Assembly (NCBI GenBank): GCA_902728285.1
Contig: CACVBU010000381.1
Location: 26,245 to 90,244, forward strand
Length of the DNA: 64,000 bases
DNA from: Clytia hemisphaerica
Lineage: Eukaryota; Cnidaria; Hydrozoa; Leptothecata; Clytiidae
Reading direction: 5' to 3'
This document shows positions 1 to 12,280 of this stretch, piece by piece; position 1 is the first letter of the stretch, and every line of letters starts with the position of its first letter. The translations under genes and the position numbers were made by a program. The notes below the pieces were generated by a model. That model did not search any database. It had not been told where the DNA came from and saw only the letters and a program-made list of their open reading frames with translations.

Positions 1-1107
1 TACGTTCAAAACTGCTTCAGCGTAGACCAGTATTTCTTCTTCTATGTTTGGATCATTTAAAGAGTTGCCAAGACGAGAAAAATAACATCCTTGGCAGTCT
101 TGATGGCCAATCTGCACTTGTCAACCATGTCATCAAGTGTCTGACCATCAAAGGATTTCCCCATTTTCTCCACGATATATCTTAGCCTTATCCAAAAGCA
201 TCTGCTTAATCTCAGGAGTCATCCATAACGCATCTTTGTCTCTGATGGTGTTTTTATTTGGAACAAATTAGAAATAATATTAAGTATATATTCAGAGAGT
301 AGGGCACACGACTTCTACGTTGAGTCCCAGAAAGGAGTTTCCCAATCAATGGCATTCAGGCAAGCAGATTCCCCTCCAGCAGCACGAGAAAAGTCCCAAA
401 GCTTGTTTTATAGCTGGAGGGAATATAGTTTCGAAAGTTTTAGTTTTACGAAGGGTATCTGGTGGTGGCAACGTGGATTGAGTGAAGGTAAAAACCCGGA
501 ATCTAAAATAGGAGTCCGCGAAGATGAAAAAAATAAGATCAAGGCAAGAAGAGAACACCCAGGACGAAGATGAGTCGGCTCATCAATTAGTTGATGTAAC
601 GCATATTGTGAAGCTAACTCGCTAATGTCCTCTCTTGAGAATTTGTAAGTCACCAGTCCACCAAACTGAGTTTTGCGTTAAAGTCAGAGGAAAATAGCTA
701 AAGTGGAGAAACATCAAATTTTTTGATAGTTTCCTCCATTTTGTTAATGCAGAAAATTCTTCTGCCATTTTGACTAGGAGTTCGGTAGAGAAGACAAAGA
801 AGAAGTTTTTTCGAACCAGAATCAACCTCACAAAAAGGCCACTCGTCAGAGAAGACAACTCAGGCCTTCTCTAACAGAAAGACCCCTTCTATAATAAACA
901 ACACCACCTATTTTTGAGTTAGATGGGTGATCACATCGAGCAACTCATATTTTCTATCTTCCAAATCATCGCTCTCGAGAGGAATCAAGAACGACTCACC
1001 AACAAGAAGATGTCAAACTTATGAGCACTCAAAGGCAGTAATTTGAGCAATCTTTGAAATTTATCAACCCAAACGCTGTTTAGATTCCAATGAGAATTGA
1101 TAAGGTG

Positions 1108-1302
1108 TTATCTTTCTCTCTCGGCCCCGGGGTTGGACTCGATATCTCCCGCTAAAAGAAGTAGATAAGCTGAAAAGTATATAAAATATGTAAACCAGAA
1201 AAGATGAAACGATAGGGAAGAAGATTGGTAACCCCCCAAACGTAATACCACAGACTTTAATCTCCCGAAAAGATATTTGCAAGAGTTAAAATTCCAACGC
1301 AC
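1108..1302 (-). pseudogene. ORF2 N-terminus with 2A-like ribosome-skipping motif
   Basis: A 64-codon frame ends in LLLLAGDIESNPGAERER. The core GDIESNPG matches the 2A consensus D-[VI]-E-x-N-P-G-P except that the last proline is alanine, and it follows a hydrophobic run as in viral and LINE 2A peptides. 2A-like sequences are established at the start of ORF2 in some CR1/Rex/Ingi-type LINEs, where they cause ribosome skipping or act as signal peptides. Here the P to A change should abolish skipping. The frame breaks soon afterwards (NPGA, then out of frame with the endonuclease). Confidence 0.6.
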
Positions 1303-1749
1303 GCTCTTATGCTGAGACTTATTCCCATATCAAGTCAACCGGTTCGACAAATCCAAACCAAACATCCATTACAAAAGTAGCTCCATATTAAAAAACACAT
1401 ATAAAAAAAAACAGTATGTACATTATAAAAGTAGATAGAGAAAAGTTATTGAGATGATGCTCATAACACTTACGCAATCAAAGGATAATGTGAAAAGTAA
1501 TCAGTAATACTTTGGAAAAGGGCTTCACAAAAAATCGATTGAAGTTAATAAAAAAAAATGAGGTTGCAAAAAAAGTCGCTAACACAAGAAAAATTACAGA
1601 TGTAAGAAGAAAACTATTCCTGTTTAAGATGTTGTGTTTGAAGGACTGAATGTCATGAAAAATTTGTAGGTTTGGACTTCAAACGTGCTACACAATTGCA
1701 ATAATATCCGCAAAAACAAAATCAACTGCCCCATCCACAATCAATGCCC

Positions 1750-2355
1750 TTTGCTTGTTAGAGGTCCAACCTTGCCTTAGTGATATCAAGCCGGATTTTG
1801 ATATTTTGGTTAGGAAGACCCTTTCTGGCTTTGTACAAGGCTGTACGTTTTCCAAACGAATGAAACTTTACAATCATAGACTGTTTTTCCCTACCAACAC
1901 GATGAGCTCTGTCTATATCAGTAGAGGAAATGTCTAAGTTTAAATCATTGCAGATTTCAACAACTTTCTCCACACATTTTGGAGCAGACTCGTCGGCCAT
2001 TTTTTCATTCCGTTAATCCTAAGAAATATCTCTTGAATACTGTTCATGGCTGTCACTTTGTCTGGTGAGAAAATCAACTTGATAGGGACTGCATTTTTAT
2101 CACATAAATGATGACTGTGGTTTTTAGTTCGGATATCGTGCTTTCTAACTGAAAATTCTTTCTTCGTGATGCATATGTCTTCTTCGAGATGATTTTTTTC
2201 TTGTGCGTCAAGACGTTTGTACTTGGTGACTAAAGTTTTAATTCATTAATGTCCGCTTTTGTTGCCGTTCTTTCCAACTCGAGCAATTTTTGTTCCAGGA
2301 TCTCCTCTTGTTTGGCAGCTTCAGAGGAATTTCTGAGGACTCTTCCTTGACTCAT
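1750..2355 (-). pseudogene. LINE ORF1 relic (coiled coil plus nucleic-acid chaperone-like domain)
   Basis: The first ATG is at 2355. The N-terminus is rich in E, K, Q and L, as expected of the coiled coil that trimerises LINE ORF1 proteins. A stop and frameshift near 2240 break it. The clear part is 2000-1758 (80 codons), with DLDISSTDIDRAHRVGR followed by a basic block and a KARKGLPNQNIKIRLDIT-like end. This is the RNA-binding ORF1 domain seen in L1- and CR1-type elements, where the protein binds element RNA. It sits 5' of the endonuclease on the same strand, as expected. No complete ORF remains. Confidence 0.65.
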
Positions 2356-2992
2356 AATGAAACAACAACTTTAAACCAGTTAAAACAGCAAAATAAATCA
2401 GTAAATTCAATCAAAAAAGCAAAACATCAGCCAAAAATTGCAATCGCCCTTCGCAATCAACACGCTACATGAGCATGACCGTCCAGTTCCGTGGTCATAC
2501 GAATTTATACGAAAATAACGAATGTTCTGTGCGTGACGAAAAACAAGTTACGCGAAGCTGGGGTCAGCCGTTCTATTCCTTCACAACAAGTCATGTAAGC
2601 AAGTTTCTGACTTCACTTGTCCTCGGTCGGAATAACACAGCGGTTGACCTTGATTAAGCTCTTGTCGGTGTATTGCCAATGGCGGGGAGCTAATGTTCAT
2701 CGACGCATACCTTTCCTACCGATGAAATGCCTCTCCCATTATCCTAATGTTGTGTAACACATGCTAGTCTTGAGTTACCATAACGCCTTTTTCGGCTCTA
2801 AAATCTCACAATTTCATACAGTCATCGTGCTGGGTATCAATCAAAACACAATATTTAAAGTCTGACAAATGTTTCGCTAAATGCCAAGGAAGGTATTTCA
2901 AATCTTTATTTGTCGTTATGATTTTAATATCACAAAATCAATTTTCAAATTTGCAGAAAGATTATATTGTGGAGTTTATAGTGGTAAAAGCA
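2356..2992. other. No gene seen
   Basis: About 640 bases between the LINE 5' end and the 125-bp array. Short ORFs are present but show no recognisable domain. It may hold the LINE 5' UTR. Confidence 0.4.
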
Positions 2993-3380
2993 GTGTGATT
3001 TTGGAAAAACCACGCGTGTGTTGATTTGTCTGTTACTTGGAGAAAAGACATTCGTTATTTTTGAAAACAAAAATGAATTTGACTTAGTCGTCGTGTGATT
3101 TTGGAAAAAAACACGCGTGTGTTAATCTGCTTGTTACTTGGAGAAAAGACATTCGTTATTTTCGAAAACACACGCGTGTTCTTCATTTCGAGGTTAAATG
3201 AATTTGACCTAGTCTTCGTGTGATTTTGAGAAAAAACACGCGTGTGTTGATCTGCTTTTTACTTGGAGAAAAGACATTCGTTATTTTCGAAAACACACGC
3301 GTGTTCCTCATTTTGAGGTTAAATGGGCTCGACTTAATCGTCGTGTGATTTTGGAAAAACCACGCGTGTGTTTATCCATA
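2993..3380. repeat. Tandem repeat, 125-bp unit with MluI-type palindromes
   Basis: Units begin with GTGTGATTTTG at 2993, 3093, 3218 and 3343. Spacing is 100, 125 and 125 bases; the first unit lacks about 25 bases. Each full unit carries two copies of the palindrome ACACGCGTGT, one after the start and one about 80 bases on. A further isolated CACACGCGTGTG lies near 3503. Composition differs from the flanks because of the CG-containing palindromes. Confidence 0.85.
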
Positions 3381-3715
3381 CCAAAATTCCCAAATGTGAA
3401 ATACGTATATCCCAAGACCTCAAAGCCCTAAAAAAATCACAAACTGAAAATTTTAAAAATCACACGCCAACAGAAAATTTCTGTGCAGTAATGTTGGTTT
3501 TCACACGCGTGTGATTTATTGATTTTTTCCTGTGTGTCTTCGCAACATCTTGCCCACACTCAAGCTGCCAGAGTCCAAAGGTCGAAAAATATCAAGATTC
3601 TTGATATTTTCTCTTCTAAAGTACCAGAGCCCTAAACGATTCCTCCAATTATACGGTACTGGCCTCTTTAAGTCGCAGAATCGTTTATCGGCCCTGGCTC
3701 GCGAGGGTGCAAACT
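3381..3715. other. No gene seen
   Basis: Transition from the 125-bp array to repeat R0. Apart from one more CACACGCGTGTG palindrome near 3503, nothing is supported. Confidence 0.4.
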
Positions 3716-4000
3716 CTGTTTTTCAGTTTTCAACCCACATAGGATTTCGGCCATTTTCGAGAATATCCTCCCAGATGATGTAAACAGGGTAATTTAGGTA
3801 GGCCTAGCAATGTTGATCAGGCATCACCACAGATGAGGTCGTAAAAATAAATGTGTTTCTTTAAATTATTAAAACGCGCTCAAAAGTATAAAAATAATCA
3901 AACAAAATCAAACATAAAACCTACGGACCTGCCGAGGATACCAACAACTAGCTAGAGAAGTACTACCCACTGGACAAAGTTACCACATGTTTGACCCGTT
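3716..4000 (+). repeat. Dispersed repeat R, oldest copy (R0)
   Basis: From CTGTTTTTCAGTTTTCAACC onward it aligns with the R copies at 31.5 kb and 49.2 kb, including the shared blocks AGGATTTCGGCCATTT, GGTAGGCCTAGCA and CACCACAGATGA, but is visibly more diverged. It stops at 4000 where the 188-bp array begins. Confidence 0.75.
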
Positions 4001-4002
4001 CT

Positions 4003-4945
4003 GACAGCATTTTTAGGTGTTCAAAACTATCAAGGACGGTATCTGTACCTATTAGCTATCATTTAGTGAAAAAATTAAGTTCATACCTCATTTTCCCTAG
4101 GAGGAGTTAAGTGGAAACCACAGTTGATTGACAACAAGAAATTCAAATATCGACCTGATGCTCGCTAATTACCGGACAACCTTATTCTCGGACAGCATTT
4201 TTAGGTGTTCAAAACTATAAAGGACGGTACCTGTACCTATTAGCTATCATTTAGTGAAAAAATTAAGTTCATACCTCATTTTCCCTAGGAGGAGTTAAGT
4301 GGAAACTACAGGTGATTGACAACAAGAAATTCAAATATCGACCTGATGCTCGCTAATTACCGGACAACCTTATTCTCGGACAGCATTTTTAGGTGTTCAA
4401 AACTATAAAGGACGGTACCTGTACCTATTAGCTATCATTTAGTGAAAAAATTAAGTTCATACCTCATTCTCCCTAGGAGGAGTTAAGCGGAAACCACAGG
4501 TGATTCACAACAAGAAATTCAAATTTCGACCTTAGACTTGCTAATTATCGTACAACCTTATTCTCGGACAGCATTTCCAGGTGCTCAAAACTATAAAGGA
4601 CGGTACCTGTACCTATTAGCTATCATTTAGTGAAAAAATTAAGTTCATACCTCATTTTCCCTAGGAGGAGTTTAGCGGAAACCACTGGTGTTTGTCAGCA
4701 TTGGAATCAAATTTACAGCATTGGATTCACTTTACCGGACAGTATCTTTTTCGGAAAGCATTTTTAGGTGTTCAAAACTACAATGGACGGTACCTGTGTC
4801 TATTGGCTATCATTTAGTGAAAAAAATTAAGATCATTACTCATTTTCCCAAGGAAGAGTTTAGCGGAAACCACTGGTGAATGACAGCACCAGGTTCAAGT
4901 TATTACTTGATTTGGACCTTAGGGTCGCTAATTATCGGACAACAT
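4003..4945 (+). repeat. 188-bp tandem array, five units
   Basis: Units start with GACAGCATTTTTAGGTGTTC or a close variant at 4003, 4191, 4379, 4567 and 4754, a period of 188, 188, 188 and 187 bases. Every unit contains GTACCTGTACCTATTAGC and CCCTAGGAGGAGTTAAG-type blocks. The last units are more diverged. The same family recurs inverted at about 18.42-19.08 kb and as a single partial unit at 14.29-14.38 kb. Confidence 0.9.
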
Positions 4946-5364
4946 CATTTTCAGACAGCATACTTGTGGTGTCATAAAAGATATGGGAAGATATGGGAAT
5001 ACCAATATCCCCCATCGAGTTTCAGTCCGTTATTTTTACCTGGGAGGGGGTAATTAAGGGCCAGCTCAAAAGAGGCTGGTGTTATATGTGAAGAAGAGTG
5101 CTTAACTTTTTTTTTAATTGATTTTTTAAATTTAATACTGTGGCGACGTAGTATATGACGTTGTACTAAAACCACGAATCCTTTGAAGTAGACCACGAAC
5201 ATGAGTAGACTTATTTTGTACCCTCAATGGAAATACGCTTTTCTATTTTCAATAAAATCGAAAGATACTGTAGTAATTTTTATACAAATTAAATATACAA
5301 ACAAGACATTTGACAAACTTAATTTGCATTTACTTTTGTTTGGCAGATTTTTTAATTGACTTAA

Positions 5365-5874
5365 GGGCTCTGACCATAGTGAATTTTTCATAATTGCCGT
5401 GTTTAAAATGTGTTTTCTGACTGATGTAACCAACAAAACTATGGCATGTTATACATTTTCTGTTAGACAGACTATTCCTGAATCTGAAAATTCAAAAATT
5501 TCATTGAAAAAATTTGATGAAGAAGAAAATGAAGACTTTTGGGAGGAAGAGTATTTCAACTTTGAAAAGCTTAGTTTCGGCGAAGAAAAAACATTTTGAA
5601 AATTTTTTCGCAGTAGATGGTGTATCTTTTACCGAACAATAAAAATTTTTGGGGAAAATTTTTGTAAATGCTTCTTTGTCTCGAAATCTTCAAAATAGTG
5701 GTTTTTCATCAATTTTTTATCTGCATTTTTGCAATTAAATTCTTAATTACTCTTAAGGGATTCGATTAAAAAGCAATTCATAAAGGCAATTCTTTGTTAA
5801 AAGTGTTAAGGAACCTGAAATATAATTTTTATGTTCAAATACCAAAATCAATTTTTGGACTATGGTCAGAGCCC
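5365..5874. mobile_element. TTAA-flanked MITE, 510 bp
   Basis: Inverted ends GGGCTCTGACCATAGT (5365-5380) and its complement (5859-5874), with target duplication TTAA at 5361-5364 and 5875-5878. TTAA duplications are typical of piggyBac and Kolobok elements. No transposase frame is present; a 66-codon acidic ORF at 5399-5599 is low complexity. A second, 3'-truncated copy starts at 44759. Confidence 0.85.
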
Positions 5875-5878
5875 TTAA

Positions 5879-6140
5879 CCAATTTGTCCAAATCTCTGAA
5901 AATCGCTCCAATACTTCTTTTCGGTCCAGCAAATCGCACCAATTTCATAAATTTAGTTTGTTTTGAAGTCAATTCCGTAACGTATGTTTCGGCAATTTCT
6001 GTTCGATTTATATTCGGGAATTCGATTGCAGCTTTAGCCAGGCTACGGCATTCAAGATTATCTGCTGTCGAAAACAGTTCTCTTACCAGTTTCGATAAGT
6101 CCTCTTCGTTTTTACCAGCTATAACAAGAAAACACATCAA
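5879..6140 (-). pseudogene. Unrecognised coding-like fragment
   Basis: An open frame of about 87 codons, entered at 6140, runs into the TTAA MITE at 5874, which supplies the last residues and stop. The sequence is mixed-composition and protein-like, with the stretch ELTSKQTKFMKLVRFAGPKR, but I recognise no domain. It could be an exon or transposon-gene piece interrupted by the MITE. No splice sites were established. Confidence 0.3.
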
Positions 6141-6162
6141 TTTATGCGATTTCCTCTTATAA

Positions 6163-7103
6163 ATTACATAAAGTAAGTGATAAGTGCTGTTACCGTGAGT
6201 ATCACATCTTATGATCCCGTTTTTTTGTGGTTAATAACCACACTCATGAATAAAAGTAACCATGGCAATCATTAGGAATCTTAGATGAAGCCGTGTCAAT
6301 TAGATCACAAATAAGAAAAGAACAGTTATGTGATTGAGACACGTGCAATAAAGCTCTCATCGTCCGTCTCCACAGGCTAAATTTCGGAGAAATCTCAACT
6401 GTGGGTCGCACGGGAAAGTGCTTGTTAAATCCCAGGTTACACAGTGATGCAAAAGACTGAGAAAAAAAAAGAAAATCAAGGAAAAATAAGTCTTTCAGGT
6501 TTTACTTCTTTTGGGCAATTCCAAAACGTCAAAATAAACCTCGGCCTAAAATACCCTCAAAGTCATACAATTACTAACACAAACACTTGCTGACACATTT
6601 TCAATATAGATATAAGCTCTTCATCTCGGGTTCTTTTCAAAGTATTTCCCATAGTTACATCACAAATTGTTGACTGCCAGATTAAAATCTATACTTGTGC
6701 AATCCTAGTTTGTATTCCAAAGAAGGCCTGCGCTACTTACGGTAACAAGCGATATAAAAAAATATGGATAAGAAGGCAATTCATTCATACCTACGACACA
6801 AAAGAGATATTTCGATGATTCCAGCTTGTTACAATGCATGTTTCCATTAGGGATCAAATTACAAAGTCGAGGGACTATACCAATGGTGCATAGTTTTTTC
6901 AAAGAGATATTATTTGGATATGAGATATTTAGTCCAAACGTGCAAGAAAATTGCTCACCAAATTGATTAGACTCATTTCGCTATCTGTTCTGATGACGTG
7001 TTATGGAATAGCCTGACATAATATCGCTACAAATTTTATTTTTCCTACTTATTCCTTCAGCTTCCCCTGAAGAGATTTTCGGTCAAGGAACTGAGGGGAT
7101 TGT
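6163..7103. other. No gene seen
   Basis: AT-rich sequence between the fragment at 5.9-6.1 kb and the foldback arm. Only short frames without recognisable domains. Confidence 0.4.
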
Positions 7104-8075
7104 ATTCTTTTTTAAATATGAATATCCCGTGGCCTTCGTAAAATCGCCGCGGCTACATGTTTGCTAGGTCTGTACTTTAGAACATTATATCCATTATATT
7201 TATAAAAGAAACACAAAAATCGAATGTTTTTCTTCTCTCTGATTGACTATTTCAGATAAAAAAGAATAAACTATCGTGGCTGACTATACTTTAGGCGTAC
7301 ACATTTTCGTGAGGTCAAAAAAATCTCGAAATTTACGACATTTACTTTCTCGAATTTGACGAAGAAATATTTTTCGCAAGCATAAACTTTCGCAAATCAA
7401 GACATAAAAATTAATATTTTCACAGAGAAAGATATTTCTTATGAGGCTTAAACAGGCTAAAAAGCGCCATAAATCTTCTAAATTGTCGGGGGCGTACGTT
7501 ATTTCGTAATTGCGGAAATTGACCCTTTTTTCTTCAGAATTTTGGAAATCGGGCAAAATTCCTTCGGTATTTTGGAATTCTGAAATTGTTGATACTTATC
7601 TTACGTTTTCCAACTTATTGTGGATTGGATTGGAATGACATTGATTTGGATCATCTGGCCAGATGATTTGGTAATTTAATACTGTGTTGGTCTTCATCGT
7701 CAATTTTCTTTCTTCTTTCTGTTTCCAAGTTATCCAAGTAAGTAAGTTTAAAATTTGAACCTGGAGCAACAAAATTGACTAATTCGTAATTGATGATTGA
7801 ATTTTACTTGGTGCTTCTTCTACAACAATAATGACACTCGTCTGGTATGTGAAACCTCCTTGTGAGAGGGAAATTCTATAGCGGCCAATTTCCAAATTTT
7901 GAAGCGCTGATAACCCAAACGTACATGTCACGGGACACGACCAACAAAGAAAGTAAACTTCTGAAAAAGTTAGCTAATCCCATTATATCGATGTAGATAA
8001 TTGAAAGACACCTCACATAAACAAAAACTTTTATCGCAAACTTTGAAATTATCTTCCGCTTACAATTGAAATGTG

Positions 8076-8681
8076 CAGTTACATCAATATGCCTTCTTAC
8101 CTGTCTTTAAAAATATAAATAAAAGTAATCACGGAAAAGGACGCGAAAAAAAAAGACATAAGTGTGAGAACAGAGTAATCAAATTCGTTAGAAAAAGTAC
8201 CATTAGAAGTCATAAAAAATCAACCTGAATAAATGCAATCGAAATCCCAGAGAACTTCATAATTCCCCAAACAACATTACATTACTATGTGAAACTCCCA
8301 TCACATAAATTTTACAATTACGTCAGAGTAGACTACGCTCGCCACCGAAGAGGTTTATTTGGAAAGGGTAATTACATTTTATTGTTCGCTTCTTTTTTAA
8401 AGATTGGCCGGGTTGGAAAAGTATGAATTTCTTTGTACATATTTTACCTACCCCAAATATTTAGGAGGCTGAGTTTTAAACAAATGGTCAATTTGAAACG
8501 AATGATAAATGTATCAAGGTCTGTTTTATTTACCCCCTGGTGACTTAACAAAAGAGACTTAACTCGATGTTACAATCCAATTATTGAAAGTTTGTCTCGG
8601 CCTTTTTATAATGAGCGAGACATACGTTCTCTGATTACGCAATTTTCATATTGACATTTTCGAGGCATTTTGATGTAACTG
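8076..8681. mobile_element. 606-bp TIR element inside the left foldback arm
   Basis: Ends CAGTTACATCAA and TTGATGTAACTG are exact inverted complements. ATGTG flanks both sides (8071-8075 and 8682-8686) as a 5-bp target duplication. No coding capacity. The superfamily is not assigned; 5-bp duplications occur in several DNA-transposon groups. Confidence 0.85.
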
Positions 8682-8686
8682 ATGTG

Positions 8687-9095
8687 GAAAACTTTTGTGG
8701 TGAACTATTAACTTTTCCTTAGCATGCATTTCAAATGGGGAAAACTTTTCTCATGAACTATTAACCTTCGCATGCGTCGCATGCGTTTAAAATGGGGAAA
8801 ACTTTTGTCGTGAACTATTAACTTTTCCTTCACATGCATTTAAAAAATGTGGAAAACTTTTCTCGTGAATTATGAACTTTTCCTTTGCATGTGTTTAAAA
8901 TGTGGAATATTTTTTTTATGAATTTGGAGATTTTCTTCAACATGCGCTTAAAATGTGGAATACTTTTGTCATGAATTTGGAGATTTCTTTCAACGTGCGT
9001 TTAAAACTTGATAAAAAACTTTTGTCGTGAATTATGAACTTTCCTTTGCATGCGTTTAAAATGTGGTTTATACTTTTGTCATGAATTTTCCTTTT
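8687..9095. repeat. Minisatellite of about 53 bp, about eight units (left arm)
   Basis: Degenerate units of the type GTGGAAAACTTTTGTCGTGA, then TTAACTTTTCCTT, then GCATGCGTTTAAAAT, repeated about every 50-55 bases. One unit has the palindromic doublet GCATGCGTCGCATGCG near 8770. Confidence 0.85.
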
Positions 9096-10049
9096 TTGCA
9101 TTCTTTTGGAATAATGAAATTGGTTCCCTGGCTTGAAAACTTTTTGGCATTACTGTAGGTGAGACCAAATTAATTTGTTTGTTCTACAGGCCTGACCGAC
9201 CCTATTTTTTCAAAATAGAAAAAAATTATAATATTGAATTTGCAACTGAACAAGTTGACAATTAAGGTATTTGTAAATTCATCCCCAAACTTAGATGAAT
9301 TCAAAATATCACAATGGAAATGACACAAATATCATTCATCCATAAAGGAAAAAGTCTGGTGCTTCAAAATGTCAATCTTGACCTTCTGACCCTAGATTTT
9401 AAGAGATTTAATTTTATTATATACTGACTTGCTGACCAGGAATGACCCATATTCTTCGGAAGGCCTTCCTGTAGAACAATAAATAAAATTTGTTGTGCCT
9501 TATCTAAAAAAAATTATATTTTGGAAATAGACCTTTTGCTATTTACAATTTCATATTGAATAATTAAAAACTCTAACATTAAAACAAAAACTCAGTTCCT
9601 TTTCTTTAGCATTTTTTACACATGATATAGTAAGTTGTATGCAAAAAAAAATTCATCTCTCAGAAATTTTGACTTTTCCTTGGTTTTATTGTAAAACTTT
9701 CTTTCTCCACTTGTAAAGTAAAGGTGTGAAGCATGACGCTACAGGTCAAATCTGTGTTTTGACTGGACTCACCAACCCTTATCATTCAACCCTTATCATT
9801 ATAAGGGTACAGTCTGTTTATTGCGACAACTCTTTTTAAATTCAAGATCCCCTGAGAGTATTTAGTGTTTTCATCTTTAATATATGGCGTTTGTTTGTCA
9901 TTAAATTTTTTGTTTGCAACTTGCAAATCGAGGAGGCTCTGGATCGCTTCACAACTTTAAACATGACATTCACACTCTCGCCTCTCGCATGTCTTTGCTA
10001 TGCAAACAGAGTGGAGAGACGGAAGAGTTCTGAAACGCGGGCAATCCCT

Positions 10050-10928
10050 TTTATATTGATGTGCTTGTTTAGCTTGCTCTTATAAAACAAAATTTCGTAA
10101 TTTCCGTGTGAGCATTTGTGTGATGAGTGGCGAGGAGCCTTGTAAATTCGTTGTTTTTATAATTTGTTGAATATTTTAGGAATACAATTGTCAGCGAATG
10201 AGTCTTAGGGGTGGGTTTACATTTAGGGGAGAATGGATTAAGGAATACAATGATAATCGCACGATTTCTTTTGATCCCATCTTGATTCCTTTGAAAATCA
10301 TAATTGATTTTCCTTAAGCTTTCTGATTGGTTCATTTCAGAATGCGACTATGGTTTTTCTATATTCAACCATCTTTACATTTCAACTGGACAGAATACAA
10401 GTTCATGCTGCATAGTAAAGCTTTAACGAAAAAGTCATTTGCGTAGTTGTCATTATTGTCATCGAAATCATTTTCCAATTTTTTACTCATTTAAAATTAA
10501 TAGGGAAATTCGTTTACACGATTTCTTTTCAAAACTTAATGGATTTTCTCCTCGTTACGTCCTTTGTCTTAAGAGGCATCCAAATCTACCTTTTGTAACC
10601 ATGGCAATAACCAGGGGAAGATCGATTATGTTTAAAAAAAAATTTATAAAAGTGATTTTGAGTTTTTGATTCGTTTATGTCTGAATTATTATCGAAAAAG
10701 GGAGTGTTAATCGATTCTCCCCTACAGATGTAAACCCACCCTTAGAACTCTCTGTCTTTTAAACGGGTTCATTTTTTTAATTCAGTTCAATTTAATGTTC
10801 AAAGTTCGATTGATTAAACACGTAGGTTCATAAAATTTCATTTAATTATTAGTAGAAGTAAATTAAGCTCACATCACCTTCCGGAAATCTATAGTTGTAA
10901 TAAAGTCCTATTCGTTCATATAATTTAG
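10050..10928. other. Foldback spacer
   Basis: Unique sequence between the two arms. Most of it is the Harbinger-like MITE (10208-10741). The rest, about 345 bases, shows no gene. Confidence 0.6.
10208..10741. mobile_element. PIF/Harbinger-like MITE, about 534 bp
   Basis: Inverted ends begin GGGTGGGTTTACAT on both sides and continue imperfectly for about 34 bases (AGGGGAGAAT then GATTAA). TTA lies at 10205-10207 and 10742-10744. A TWA duplication with a G-rich TIR start fits PIF/Harbinger. No transposase frame. Confidence 0.75.
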
Positions 10929-11869
10929 GGATTGCCCGCGTTTCAGAACTCTTCCGTCTCTCCACTCTGTTTGCATAGCAAAGACATGCGAGAGGCGAGA
11001 GTGTGAATGTCATGTTTAAAGTTGTGAAGCGATCCAGAGCCTCCTCGATTTGCAAGTTGCAAACAAAAAATTTAATGACAAACAAACGCCATATATTAAA
11101 GATGAAAACACTAAATACTCTCAGGGGATCTTGAATTTAAAAAGAGTTGTCGCAATAAACAGACTGTACCCTTATAATGATAAGGGTTGAATGATAAGGG
11201 TTGGTGAGTCCAGTCAAAACACAGATTTGACCTGTAGCGTCATGCTTCACACCTTTACTTTACAAAGTGGAGAAAGTTTTACAATAAACCAAGGAAAAGT
11301 CAAAATTTCTGAGAGATGAATTTTTTTTTGCATACTTACTATATCATGTGTAAAAATGCTAAAGAAAAGGAACTGAGTTTTTGTTTTAATGTTAGAGTTT
11401 TTAATTATTCAATATGAAATTGTAAATAGCAAAAGGTCTATTTCCAAAATATAATTTTTTTTAGATAAGGCACAACAAATTTTATTTATTGTTCTACAGG
11501 AAGGCCTTCCGAAGAATATGGGTCATTCCTGGTCAGCAAGTCAGTATATAATAAAATTAAATCTCTTAAAATCTAGGGTCAGAAGGTCAAGATTGACATT
11601 TTGAAGCACCAGACTTTTTCCTCTTTATGGATGAATGATATTTGTGTCATTTCCATTGTGATATTTTGAATTCATCTAAGTTTGGGGATGAATTTACAAA
11701 TACCTTAATTGTCAACTTGTTCAGTTGCAAATTCAATATTATAATTTTTTCTATTTTGAAAAAATAGGGTCGGTCAGGCCTGTAGAACAACAAATTAATT
11801 TGGTCTCACCTACAGTAATGCCAAAAAGTTTCAAGCCAGGGAACCAATTTCATTATTCCAAAAGAATGC

Positions 11870-12280
11870 AAAAAAGGAAAATTCATGACAAAAGTATAAA
11901 CCACATTTTAAACGCATGCAAAGGAAAGTTCATAATTCACGACAAAAGTTTTTTATCAAGTTTTAAACGCACGTTGAAAGAAATCTCCAAATTCATGACA
12001 AAAGTATTCCACATTTTAAGCGCATGTTGAAGAAAATCTCCAAATTCATAAAAAAAATATTCCACATTTTAAACACATGCAAAGGAAAAGTTCATAATTC
12101 ACGACAAAAGTTTTCCACATTTTTTAAATGCATGTGAAGGAAAAGTTAATAGTTCACGACAAAAGTTTTCCCCATTTTAAACGCATGCGACGCATGCGAA
12201 GGTTAATAGTTCATGAGAAAAGTTTTCCCCATTTGAAATGCATGCTAAGGAAAAGTTAATAGTTCACCACAAAAGTTTTC
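11870..12280. repeat. Minisatellite of about 53 bp (right arm)
   Basis: Mirror image of the left-arm minisatellite at 8687-9095, with the same unit order and the same GCATGCGACGCATGCG palindrome. Confidence 0.85.

Larger units (their letters stand above)
1..2355 (-). mobile_element. CR1-like non-LTR retrotransposon, 5' part, decayed
   Basis: The minus strand reads in order: an ORF1 relic (2355-1750), the start of ORF2 with a 2A-like motif (about 1302-1108), an apurinic-type endonuclease (about 1000-400) and the linker before the reverse transcriptase (about 400-1). Several frameshifts and stops separate the pieces, so it is dead. Family reading rests on endonuclease phrases typical of CR1/Jockey-type LINEs: the block QLIDEPTHLRPGCS followed by a second block containing SLNPRCHHQIPF, and, near base 230, an ALWMTPEIKQMLLDKA-like stretch that in this family precedes the RT. 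The RT itself lies beyond the left edge. The exact clade cannot be settled without a search. Confidence 0.72.
7104..10049 (+). repeat. Foldback-like element, left arm of large inverted repeat
   Basis: Inverted relative to 10929-13254 almost base for base. Outer end ATTCTTTTTTAAATATGAATA near 7104, inner end GCGGGCAATCCC near 10049. The arm is longer than its partner because it contains a 606-bp TIR element (8076-8681). A 90-codon frame at 7284-7556 (minus) recurs in the other arm (12804-13076, plus) with one residue different (R to G), so the arms are very similar. Long TIRs with internal subrepeats are the hallmark of foldback transposons. No transposase was found. Confidence 0.85.

Noticed and set aside
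2993..3380. CRISPR-like array
   Set aside because: Eukaryotic context, no conserved direct repeat with unique spacers; the whole 125-bp unit is repeated.
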